Assembly: GCF_047495875.1 (NCBI RefSeq)
Contig: NC_092470.1
Span: forward strand, 21,771,685 to 21,835,684
DNA length: 64,000 nt
Origin: Pithys albifrons albifrons
Taxonomy: Eukaryota; Chordata; Aves; Passeriformes; Thamnophilidae
Direction of reading: 5' to 3'
Positions 53,101-61,700 of the stretch are shown piece by piece. A program made the translations under genes and the position numbers. The notes below the pieces were generated by a model. That model had not been told where the DNA came from. It did not search any database and was given only the letters and a program-made list of their open reading frames with translations. The first letter of the stretch is position 1. Every line of letters starts with the position of its first letter.

Positions 53101-55224
53101 TGGCAGGCAGCAGCTGGAGGAGATTCGCCTGAAAAATGAAAAGCTGGAAGCTGCCACCAGGAAGAAGAAAACAGAGAGGATGCAGAATAAAAGCACAGCT
53201 TCTACAACCCACCTTTCCCACAGAAGCACCAAGACATGGGATAGAAAGGTACCTCAGGGGCAGCATTGTCCATGGACTCTCCATGGCAGTGACATGGCTC
53301 TGGAAGCCATGCTGGGGCATAGATGCTCCCACAAAGCAGAAATTCTAGGTCTGGCTCCCTGTATGAAGTCCAGAAAGTCGACAGCTTGTGTTGGGCAGTA
53401 TTTGCAAGCCCCAGTGTTGTCGCTTCCTGCTGTGACTCCCACCAGGATCTCCATCCTACCCCAAGTCTGTAACTCTCCCCAGAGTTGGAGCAGCCTGCGA
53501 CATTGTCTTGCCTGTGCATTATCCCAGCTTCAGCTGTGCTGTAGCTCAGGTGTTTCTCTGCCAAGGTGCAGCATGTGCAGTACGACTCCATGCAGCCCCG
53601 GGACATCGTGGAACACGAGGAGAAGAGGAGAGTGAATGCTCTGCTGCTGCGTGAGAAGCTGATCCGAGACCTGGGCATCGCTGATCAGCTCTCCCGGCTG
53701 CTCCCCACGGCCAACAGCCAGGGATCCTGCACCCTCCAGGGCCAGGTAATGGGGTTGCTGTGATCCGCTCCACACAGTCAGGGCAGGAGGATGAGGAAGA
53801 GTGAATCAGGCACTGAGCATCTGGGCCAGGATGTGGGTCCCGGGTCTGCTGCAGGTGGATCAGCTGACATGCTCCCGGGGCAGTGTGAGTCTGGGATGGC
53901 TGTGGGGCTGTACCTGGGGACAGTGTGCAGGGGGATGCTTTAGTGAGCACCTGTACATGCCTAAAGACTTTCTTCCCTTCTCCAGCCAAGGCCTCCAGAG
54001 CTAAGCCATGGCCACTTTCCTTCCCTCCTTCCAGCTGCAGTTTCCCTGGGATGCCCCTGGAGACCAGGACAGCCATGATTTAATGATGGTCATCTCACTC
54101 CTGGGACGCCCAGCCCAAGCCTCAGGACACTGGGTCATACACAGCTCCAGAGCCGAGGCCCTGCCGCCAGACATCCTGGGCTCAGACGCCGACAGTGTGG
54201 ACACTCTCTGCATTCAAGGCCGGAGCGTCCTGTACCACACACGGCACGAGGGCCACAGGGTGCTGGGCAGGGGCTATCTGCGGGGCCGGGCAGCACGGGC
54301 AGCAGTCACCCAGCCCTGCACCCACCCCGAGGGGCTGCTGCTGAGAGAACAGCAGCTGCCTGGTGCCAGAACCCAGGCTGAAGGCTGTGAGTACACATCA
54401 CCTTCCTGTGGATACTCCTGGCCTTGCTAGGGTGGGAGGAGCAGGTGGGCTGGATAGAGCTCAGAGTGCCAAGGGTGCTGGGACACTGGGGAGGGACCAC
54501 TGCGCTCTGTTCAGGGCACTGGTGACTGCTGGAAGCTTCTGCCTGAGGCCATCACTATCCCACTCGCAGGAGCTGGGAAGAATGTGGGTGGTTTCCCAGG
54601 ACCAAGGATTGAGGCGTGGGCAGGAGGGAGCGTGAGAAACCCAGAAGTACGGGAGCGAGGGGGTTGGAAGTGCAGCAGACGGGGCAGTCAAAGGGGTGTG
54701 TGAGTTGCAGGGGAGACAGAGGGGACATGGTGGGGACACAGTGACACAGCATGACCCCCAGGCCTCGCACCCACCACAGCTGCTCCCTGTCCACGCTGCT
54801 CCCCGCCCTCACTACCACCCCCCCACCCTCACCCAGCCCTCCTCTGCTCCCCAGCACCGCATCCATCCACTTTGCAGCCTTTATAGGCCAGGGCAGCAGG
54901 GACAGAGGGGGAGCTGCCAGGGTCAAGCCCCACTGGGGAGGGCAGTGGGGGCTGCAGACCCACAGAGATGCCTGGTCTGCAGACAGACCCACTTGTGTCT
55001 GTGTTGTTCCAGGTGATGCTGGCAGCCCGTCGCCATCCCACGCAGGCATCTGTCCCCCAGCGTCCCCAGCCAGCCCGGGGGAGGCCGAAGACGATGGCAC
55101 CTTCAGCTGCGCTGTGGTGCAGGAGCTGCCCATCCTTCGTGTGCAGCACACGCGTGCCTCACACCACGGCAAAGCCTCGCTGAGTCCATGCGTCACACAC
55201 TTGCCCCATGAAAGGCATAAGTAA
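47183..55224 (+). CDS. TTLL13: Tubulin polyglutamylase TTLL13
   Basis: Fourteen exons: 47183-47340, 47718-47758, 48716-48834, 49311-49441, 49805-49961, 50165-50308, 50879-50964, 51074-51299, 51740-51924, 52478-52666, 53107-53248, 53566-53745, 54035-54386, 55013-55224. They give 773 residues (human about 815). The TTL ATP-grasp core contains [65 protein letters not shown] and [20 protein letters not shown] followed by EVNHSPSF. A lysine/arginine-rich helix ([18 protein letters not shown]) follows. It adds glutamate side chains to tubulin, mainly in cilia. A second ATG at 47,213 is possible as the start. Intron 1 needs a GC donor; the acceptor of exon 12 could be 53,566 or 53,572. The last two exons are weakly conserved. 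CR1 debris lies in one intron. Confidence 0.92.
47341..47717 (+). other. TTLL13: Non-canonical GC-AG first intron of TTLL13
   Basis: The first exon must end in phase 2 to join the second exon ([11 protein letters not shown]). The only fitting donor is CAG|GCGAGT at 47,340/47,341, a close match to the known GC-donor consensus. A GT four bases downstream would shift the frame and hit a stop. The acceptor is CAATTCCAG at 47,717. Confidence 0.7.
47487..47492 (+). terminator. GDPGP1: Candidate GDPGP1 polyA signal inside TTLL13 intron 1
   Basis: AATAAA in the context CCAAAATAAACAG, 402 bp after the GDPGP1 stop codon and 146 bp into the first intron of TTLL13. It is the first canonical signal downstream of GDPGP1. 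If used, the GDPGP1 3' untranslated region overlaps the whole first exon of TTLL13 on the same strand. Confidence 0.6.
50535..50595 (-). mobile_element. CR1 3'-end remnant in a TTLL13 intron
   Basis: CCACAGAATCATGAAGTTGT followed by GGAAGGAACTTTGGAAGGTT resembles the reverse-oriented CR1 3' end. It lies in the intron between exons ending at 50,308 and starting at 50,879. Confidence 0.6.
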
Positions 55225-55521
55225 CGTGGCCGAAGGCTCGCTCAGCCTTCCTCTTGTGGGTGCTCACCGGACAAACGGGGCTGCTGGAGAGGCTGGTCAC
55301 GCCCACCAGCGCCGGGGCAGCTGCAGAGCCCCCTGACCAGACTCTGGACCCCGCACGGCTCTGGCCACACAGTCCGGGCAGCTTCACCTCTGCCGGGCCA
55401 AGGGCTGGTGCTTGTGCCCGACCCCCACGACTGCACGCGAGCCCTCCAGAGGCCACCTCGCTCCGGACCCCGCCGGGGCCGCCCCCGCAGGCCCCGCCCG
55501 CTGCCGGTGCCGGTGCCGGCC

Positions 55522-56148
55522 ATGGCGGCGCTGCTGCGGGCTGGGCTGCGGGCGGCCGCGCTCCTCGCCGGGGCCCCGCGGCGGGCGCTGACGGCGTGGC
55601 CCGGGGACCCGGAGCCGCCCGACCCGGCGCTGGAGGAGGCGGAGAGGTGCGGAGCGGCCGGACCGGGGCCGGGGCGGACCGGGGCCTGCGCTCACGTGTG
55701 TCCCCGCAGGGCGCGGCGGCGCCGGACGGTGGCGCGGATGGAGCGGCTGCGGCGGGAGCTGCGCGGGACGCGCGGGGCGCCCGAGCGCGTCCTGACCTGG
55801 CAGGCGATGGAGCAGCTGCGGTGAGCGCGGGGCCGGCCGGGCCGCGCCGTGCCCGGTGACCGCCCCGGTGACCGTGCCCGTGCCCGCAGGTTCCTGCGGC
55901 AGGAGCTGCCCGAGGAGTGGCCGCTGGAGCGCCTGGCCCAGGGGTTCGGCGTCAGCACGGACGTGGTGCGGCGGGTGCTGCGGAGCCGTGGCTGCCCCTC
56001 GCCTGACCGCCGCCTGCGGCAGGACCGGCGAGCGCTGACCGCAGCCGCGGCGGCACCGGGGGCCGAGCGCGAGGTGCGCGCCCCTGACGGGACGCTGCTG
56101 TACCGGGTGCCGCGGGGCTGGCCCGGGCCGGGGCCCGGCGCGCAATAA
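55522..56148 (+). CDS. NGRN: Neugrin, short form
   Basis: Three exons: 55522-55646, 55710-55820 and 55890-56148, encoding 164 residues (human 291). The start MAALLRAGLRAAALLAGAPR looks like a mitochondrial presequence. Conserved blocks are a basic helix (MERLRRELRG), LTWQAMEQLRFLRQELPEEW and LAQGFGVSTDVVRRVLRS. The end (DGTLLYRVPRGW) matches the human end (NGNFLYRI). The human middle-to-late low-complexity region is therefore missing, not the C-terminus. Neugrin belongs to a mitochondrial module needed for 16S rRNA and ribosome biogenesis. Both introns are tiny (63 and 69 bp). The stop codon lies inside the polyA signal. Confidence 0.9.
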
Positions 56149-56149
56149 A
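56144..56149 (+). terminator. NGRN: NGRN polyA signal overlapping its stop codon
   Basis: In CGCAATAAACGG the AATAAA hexamer (56,144-56,149) contains the stop codon TAA (56,146-56,148). The 3' untranslated region would be only some 10-30 bases long. The first HDDC3 ATG follows 70 bp later. Confidence 0.75.
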
Positions 56150-56197
56150 CGGTGTTGGGACCCGCCTCCCGCTCGCGCCGCTTCCGCCGCGCCGGGC

Positions 56198-56440
56198 ACG
56201 GGCTCCGAGGTGGCGGGGATGGGCTCCGAGGTGGCGGGGATGGGCTCCGAGGCGGCGGGGATGAGCTCCGAGGTGGCGGGGATGGGCTCCGAGGTGGCGG
56301 GAATGGGCTCCGAGGTGGCGGGGATGGGCTCCGAGGCGGCGGGGATGAGCTCCGAGGCGGCGGGGATGGGCTCCGAGGTGGCGGGGATGGGCTCCGACGC
56401 GATGGGCTCCGAGGCGGCGGGGATGGGCTCTGACGGGATG
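56198..56440 (+). repeat. HDDC3: 21-bp minisatellite that contains the HDDC3 start codon
   Basis: Units of ATGGGCTCCGAGGTGGCGGG G-type (21 bp) encode MGSEVAG, MGSEAAG, MSSEVAG or MSSEAAG heptapeptides, with two shortened five-residue units (MGSDA, MGSDG). Twelve in-frame ATGs lie between 56,219 and 56,440. The last (56,438) starts MGSDVARLLEAAEF, which aligns with human MGSEAAQLLEAADF. The repeat is thus an expansion of the first codons of the gene itself. Confidence 0.88.
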
Positions 56441-58622
56441 GGCTCCGACGTGGCGCGGCTGCTGGAAGCGGCAGAGTTCGCGGCCTGGAAGCACAAGGAG
56501 CAGCGGCGGAAGGACCCCGAAGGGACCCCCTACATCAACCACCCCATTGGTGCGGACCCCCCGCTGCCAGGGGATGCCCGGGGCCCCTCCTGCCCTGGGA
56601 GCTCCTCACGCCGGCCCCTGTAGACAGCCGTGTCCCCTGTCTTGTCCCATGTCCCTCCCGCCCTGCCCCGGCCAGCCCTTCTGCAGGGGGGGCTCCGCTC
56701 CCGCTGTTCCGCGCACCGGCCGGTGCCGTGGGATGTGCTGGGGGACCCCGTCCCACGGTCCCGCTTGCCCGGCCTGGGGACACCACCCACGGTGTGGGGC
56801 AGGGCCAAGCCCCGGGAGTTTCCTGCCTGCCCAGCCCAAGGATTCAGCCCGCAGGACGTGCCCGCGGGGTTCCCCCTGCCCAGGGTGGATCTCGGGGCCC
56901 CGTCCGTGCCCTCTGTGAGGTGCAGCCCGGGTGCCACCTCGGGAGCCGCTGCTGTGGCCCAGAGCTGCCCCTTCCCCGGTGCCCCCTCGCAGCTCCGCTC
57001 TCGTCGCAGGCGTCGCCAGGATTCTGGCGCACGAGGCTGGTGTGACAGACGTGGTGGTGCTGCAGGTAACGCTCCACTCCCTGCCCTGCCCTACCCTGTC
57101 CTGCCCTGCCCTTTGCCCTGCCCTTTGCCCTGCCCTGCCCTTTGCCCTGCCCTTTTCCCTGCCCTGCCCTGCCCTGCCCTGCGCCCTGCCCTGCCCTTTG
57201 CCCTGCCCTGCCCTGCCCTGCGCCCTGCCCTGCCCTGCCCTGCCCTTTGCCCTGCCCTGCCCTGCCCTTTTCCCTGCCCTGCCCTGCCCTGCCCTGCGCC
57301 CTGCCCTGCCCTGCCCTGCGCCCTGCCCTGCCCTTTTCCCTGCCCTGCGCCCTGCCCTGCCCTGCCCTGCGCCCTGCCCTGCCCTTTTCCCTGCCCTTTG
57401 CCCTGCCCTGCCCTGCCCTTTGCCCTGCCCTTTCCCTGCCCTTTTCCCTGCCCTGCCCTTTTCCCTGCCCTTTGGCCTGCCCTTTCCCTGCCCTTTTCCC
57501 TGCCCTTTCCCTGCCCTTCTCCCTGCCCTGCCCTGCCCTTCTCCCTGCCCTGCCCTGCCCTTTTCCCTGCCCTGCCCTTTGCCCTGCCCTTTCCCCTGCC
57601 CTTTTCCCTGCCCTTTTCCCTGCCCTTTCCCTGCCCTGTTCCCTGCCCGGCCCTCCCGCTGCGGCAGTGCCCGGCCCGGACCCCGCGCTGTCCCCAGGCC
57701 GCCCTGCTGCACGACACGGTGGAGGACACGGACACGACGTTCTCGGAGCTCGAGCTGCGGTTCGGGCCGGAGGTGCGGCGGGTGGTGCAGGAGGTGACGG
57801 ACGACAAGGCGCTGCCCCGGGAGGAGCGGAAGCGGCTGCAGGTGGAGCGGGCCCGGAGCTGCAGCGCCCGCGCCCGGCTGGTGCTGCTGGCGGACAAACT
57901 GCACAACCTGCGGGACCTGAACCGCTGCACCCCGCGAGGTACGGCGGGGACGGGCCCGCCGCTCCGGGACCGCGGGGCGTGCCGGGGCCGGGCGAGCCCC
58001 GGGCACTGCTGGGACCGGCGTGTGCGGGTGTCCCGGTACCGGGGCGGTGTGCGGGTGTCCCGGTACCGGGGCGGGGTGCGGGTGTCCCTGTCCCGGTACC
58101 GGGGCGGTGTGTGCGTGTCCCTGTCCCGGTACCGGGGCGGTGTGTGGGTGTCCCTGTCCCTGTCCCGGTACCGGGGCGGTGTGTGGGTGTGTCCCTGTCC
58201 CGGTACCGGGGCGGTGTGTGCGTGTCCCTGTCCCTGTCCCGGGGCCGGTGTGTGCGTGTCCCTGTCCCGGTACCGGGGCGGTCTGTCCCTGTCCCGGGGG
58301 CGGTGTGCGGGTGTCCCTGTCCCGGTACCGGGGCGGTGTGTGGGTGTGTCCCTGTCCCGGGGGCGGTGTGTGGGTGTCCCTGTCCCTGTCCCGGGGCCGG
58401 TGTGTGCGGGTGTCCCTGTCCCGGTACCGGGGCGGTGTGTGCGGGAGGGGCGGGGCCTGTCCGGGCCGGAAGTGACGTACTGTCGCCGCAGGGTGGTCGG
58501 CGGAGCGCGTGCAGGAGTACTTCCGGTGGGCGGCGCGCGTGGCGGGGGCGCTGCGCGGGACCAGCGCGGGCCTGGAGGGGGCGCTGCGGCGCCTGCTGGA
58601 GGAGCGCGGGGTGGCCACGTGA
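56438..58622 (+). CDS. HDDC3: Guanosine-3',5'-bis(diphosphate) 3'-pyrophosphohydrolase MESH1
   Basis: Four exons: 56438-56549, 57010-57065, 57698-57938 and 58492-58622. From the last ATG of the start-region repeat they encode 179 residues, exactly the human length. From the first ATG (56,219) there would be 73 more residues of MGSEVAG-type repeats. The HD-domain metal ligands are visible in INHPIG, LLHDTVED and DLNR. MESH1 hydrolyses ppGpp in vitro and removes phosphate from NADPH in animal cells. Introns 2 and 3 are filled with low-complexity arrays. NGRN ends 70 bp before the first ATG and VPS33B starts 128 bp after the stop. I chose 56,438 because of the human alignment; upstream ATGs are equally open. 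Confidence 0.9.
57080..57655 (+). repeat. (CCCTG)n pyrimidine-rich array filling HDDC3 intron 2
   Basis: Nearly the whole 632-bp intron consists of CCCTG pentamers broken by CCCTTTTCC and CCCTTTG variants. The reverse strand is a G/A-rich run. Huge ORFs on both strands (Pro-Cys-Ala-Leu and Gly-Lys-Gln-Arg-Ala) arise only from the periodicity. Confidence 0.9.
58018..58447 (+). repeat. Minisatellite with CCGGTACCGG palindromes in HDDC3 intron 3
   Basis: Units of about 29-50 bp combine GTGTCCCTGTCC, the ten-base palindrome CCGGTACCGG and GGCGGTGTGTG. About nine palindromes are present between 58,033 and 58,432, and some units have lost it (GTCCCGGGGC). The array occupies most of the intron. Confidence 0.88.
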
Positions 58623-58635
58623 CCGCCCCTCGGCC

Positions 58636-58641
58636 AATAAA
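58636..58641 (+). terminator. HDDC3: HDDC3 polyA signal 13 bases after the stop
   Basis: AATAAA in GGCCAATAAACG begins 14 nt after the last stop-codon base (58,622). It leaves a 3' untranslated region of a few tens of bases and lies 110 bp before the VPS33B start codon. Confidence 0.75.
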
Positions 58642-58750
58642 CGTGCGCGAAGCTCCGCCGTTGCCATGGCGTCCGTCGGTCCGTCGCCGCGGGGTTCCGG
58701 GCGCGCCGAGGCCGCGCTCGGGCGTTCCGGGCGCCGTGCCGGCCGCCGCC

Positions 58751-61700
58751 ATGGCTGCCGCCGGGCGCCGCGACGCCCCCGAGCCGCCCGACTTCGCGAT
58801 CCTGAAGCGGCTGGCGCGGGACCAGCTCGTGTACCTGCTGGAGCAGGTCCGGGGGCGGCGCGGGGCAGGGATGCGGCGGCGGGGAGGGCTCGGGATGGCG
58901 GCGGGCTCGGGAGGGGCCCGGGCAGGCGGTGGGTGCCGACCCGCGCCCGGCCTGCCCGCAGCTCCCCGGCAGGAAGGATCTGTTCATCGAGGCCGACCTG
59001 ATGAGCCCCCTGGACCGCATCGCCAACGTGTCCATCCTGAAGGTACACGGCGGGCCCGGGCGGGCGGGGCCGCCGGTGCCCCCGCGCTGAGCCCGCGCCG
59101 TGTCCCCGCAGCAGCACGACGTGGACAAGCTGTACAAGGTGGAGACCCGGCCGGGCCCCGGCGCCAGCGACCAGTGAGTGACCGGCACCGGCGGGCCCTC
59201 GGCCAGGCAGGAGCGGGCGGGGCCGGCACAGCGCGGGGTGGGCCCGCAGCGGTGAGGGAGGGTCCGGGGCGGGCAGCGCCGGTACGAGGAGCCCCTCGCT
59301 GCCCTCTCTGATGCAGGTTCTGCTTCTTGGTGCGGCCGCGGGTCAGGACGATGAGATTCATCGCGGGTGAGCGAGGCCTCGGGGGCAGGTGTCCCTCCCC
59401 CCGGGGCAGGTGTCCCTCGGCCGGGGCAGGTGTCCCTCCCCCCGGGGCAGGTGTCCCTCCCCCCCGGGGCAGGTGTCCCTCCCCCCCGGGGCAGGTGTCC
59501 CTCCCCCCCGGGGCAGGTGTCCCTCAGCCGGGGCAGGTGTCCCTCCCCCCGGGGCAGGTGTCCCTCGGCCGGGGCAGGTGTCCTCCCTTTGGGGCAGGTG
59601 TCCCTCCCCCCCGGGGCAGGTGTCCCTCTCCCCCCGGGGCAGGTGTCCCTCTCCCCCCGGGGCAGGTGTCCCTCTCCCCCCGGGGCAGGTGTCCCTCTCC
59701 CCCCGGGGCAGGTGTCCCTCCCCCCGGGGCAGGTGTCCCTCAGCCGGGGCAGGTGTCCCTCTCCCCCCGGGGCAGGTGTCCCTCGGCCGGGGCAGGTGTC
59801 CTCCCCTCCTGGGGCAGGTGTCCTCCCCCTGGGGCAGGTGTCCCTCGGCCGGGGCAGGTGTCCCTCCCCCCCGGGGCAGGTGTCCCTCCCCCCCGGGGCA
59901 GGTGTCCCTCCCCCCGGGGCAGGTGTCCCTCCCCCCGGGGCAGGTGTCCTCCCCTTGGGGCAGGTGTCCTCCCCCCGGGGCAGGTGTCCCTCGGCCGGGG
60001 CAGGTGTCCCTCCCCCCGGGGCAGGTGTCCTCCCCCCGGGGCAGGTGTCCTCCCCCCGGGGCAGGTGTCCTCCCCCCGGGGCAGGTGTCCCACTGCTCTG
60101 GAGCTTGGAGCACCCCTGGGAAGGCTCTGGGCCAGCCCTGTGCCCGCGGCGCTGGGACCCCGGGCCAAGGGGGCCTGTGCCAGGGTGGGCAGCTGTGCAG
60201 GGGCCGTGCCGGGTGTCCACAGATATTGTCAATGCTGACAAGATGTCGGGGAGGAGCAGGAAGTACAAGATCATCTTCAGTCCCCAGAAGGTCAGTGGGG
60301 TCCCACTGCCCATTCCCCCATCACTCTGTCCCGGCCCAGCATTTGCATTTTCCACCTTTTCTGTAGGCACCGAAAGCTCTTTGTTGCAAACCCAGAAATA
60401 TTAAACTAAAATCGAATGTTGCAGAGCCTGGGAAGGAGCTGGGTCCCCCCAGAGCTTTCCCCACTCAGAGCCTGCCTGGCCCTGAGGGTCTCCCCTTCCT
60501 TTCCAGTTCTATGCCTGTGAGATGGTGCTGGAGGAAGAAGGAGTCTTTGGTGGTGAGTGGAGCTGTGGTGCTGCCCCTGCCCTCCTTTCCCCAAGGGCTG
60601 GCTTGGGGTAGCTCTGGCACCTCAGGGTCCCAGTTGCATCCCAGTATGGCGATCCCTGGATGCTCAGGGAACATGGGGGGCCTCGGGACTGGCTGCCAGT
60701 CTGTGGGCAGGTGTGTGCCCACCGTAGCAGTGGCTCGTCTCCTCTGCCCTCAGGGAAGAGAAAGGGTCCTGACACCCATCCTGTCTCTCTGGGGTTCCCC
60801 ACACCCTGTTTGGGGGCTGCCACAATTCCTGGGGCTGTTTGTGCCCAGGGATGGGTGACTGTCCCCTGTCCCAAACCTAGATGTCACCTGTGACGAATGG
60901 TCCTTCTACCTGCTGCCCCTGGATGAAGACATCATCAGCATGGAGCTGCCCGAGTTCTTCCGTGACTACTTCCTGGTCAGTTCAGTGGGACACGGGGGTG
61001 GCAGCCCCTCCTGTCCCCTGGGTCTCAGTGGGGCTGGGGACAAAGGCAGTGTTTGGAGAGCAGGTGTGGCGTCGTGCTTGGCCTCTCAGCCTACACCACA
61101 GGCTCTGTCTGCTCCCCAGGGGTGGCTTTTGGGAGGGGTGGCTGCTTCCCCTGTGCTGGCCTCTGTGCTCCCTCTGCAGCAGCTTTGGAGCATCCCAGCA
61201 TGTTCCTGTGCATGTTCCTCCTGGAAGCACCGAGCCCAGGGCCCTCTCTGTCTGCAGCCTGTCCTCAGCCCAGTCCCCTGCCATGGCAGTGATTCCCAAC
61301 CAGCTGCCCACACTCGCTCCCTGGTCCCACAGGAGGGGGATCACCGCTGGATCAACCCTGTTGCCAGAGCTCTGCAGTTGCTGAACTCCCTGTACGGCCC
61401 TTTTGGGAAGGCCTATGGCATCGGCCGCTGTGCCAAGGTATGACGGGCACCACAGGTCCCTGTCGGGGACCGGGCCCCCAGCAGCTGCATGGCAGCTTAG
61501 TCACCACAGAGGTGGCACTGCTGTGCCTCCTTCGGATGGCTCGGGAGCCTCAGCAGGTTGTTGGGGGGTCCCATGTGCCCAGGGCAGGCAGGAGAGCGGC
61601 AGCTGCTCTTCACTGGGGTGTGCCCTGGAAGGGGGAACGTTTGTGCCTGTCACGGGCCTCAGTGTCCCCTGTGGGACTCCCTGGCTGTGCCCTGGCTGCA

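Noticed and set aside
59379..60090. Regular ~20-bp repeats resembling a CRISPR array
   Set aside because: There are no unique spacers of constant length, the units are directly adjacent, and the locus is an intron of a vertebrate gene.
56606..60370. A 1,254-codon open frame on the minus strand across HDDC3 and VPS33B
   Set aside because: It runs through four different tandem arrays and antisense to well-supported exons. Its composition (Gly-Lys-Gln-Arg-Ala, then Gly-Thr-Pro-Ala-Pro) follows the repeat units. No start context, splice structure or homology supports it.
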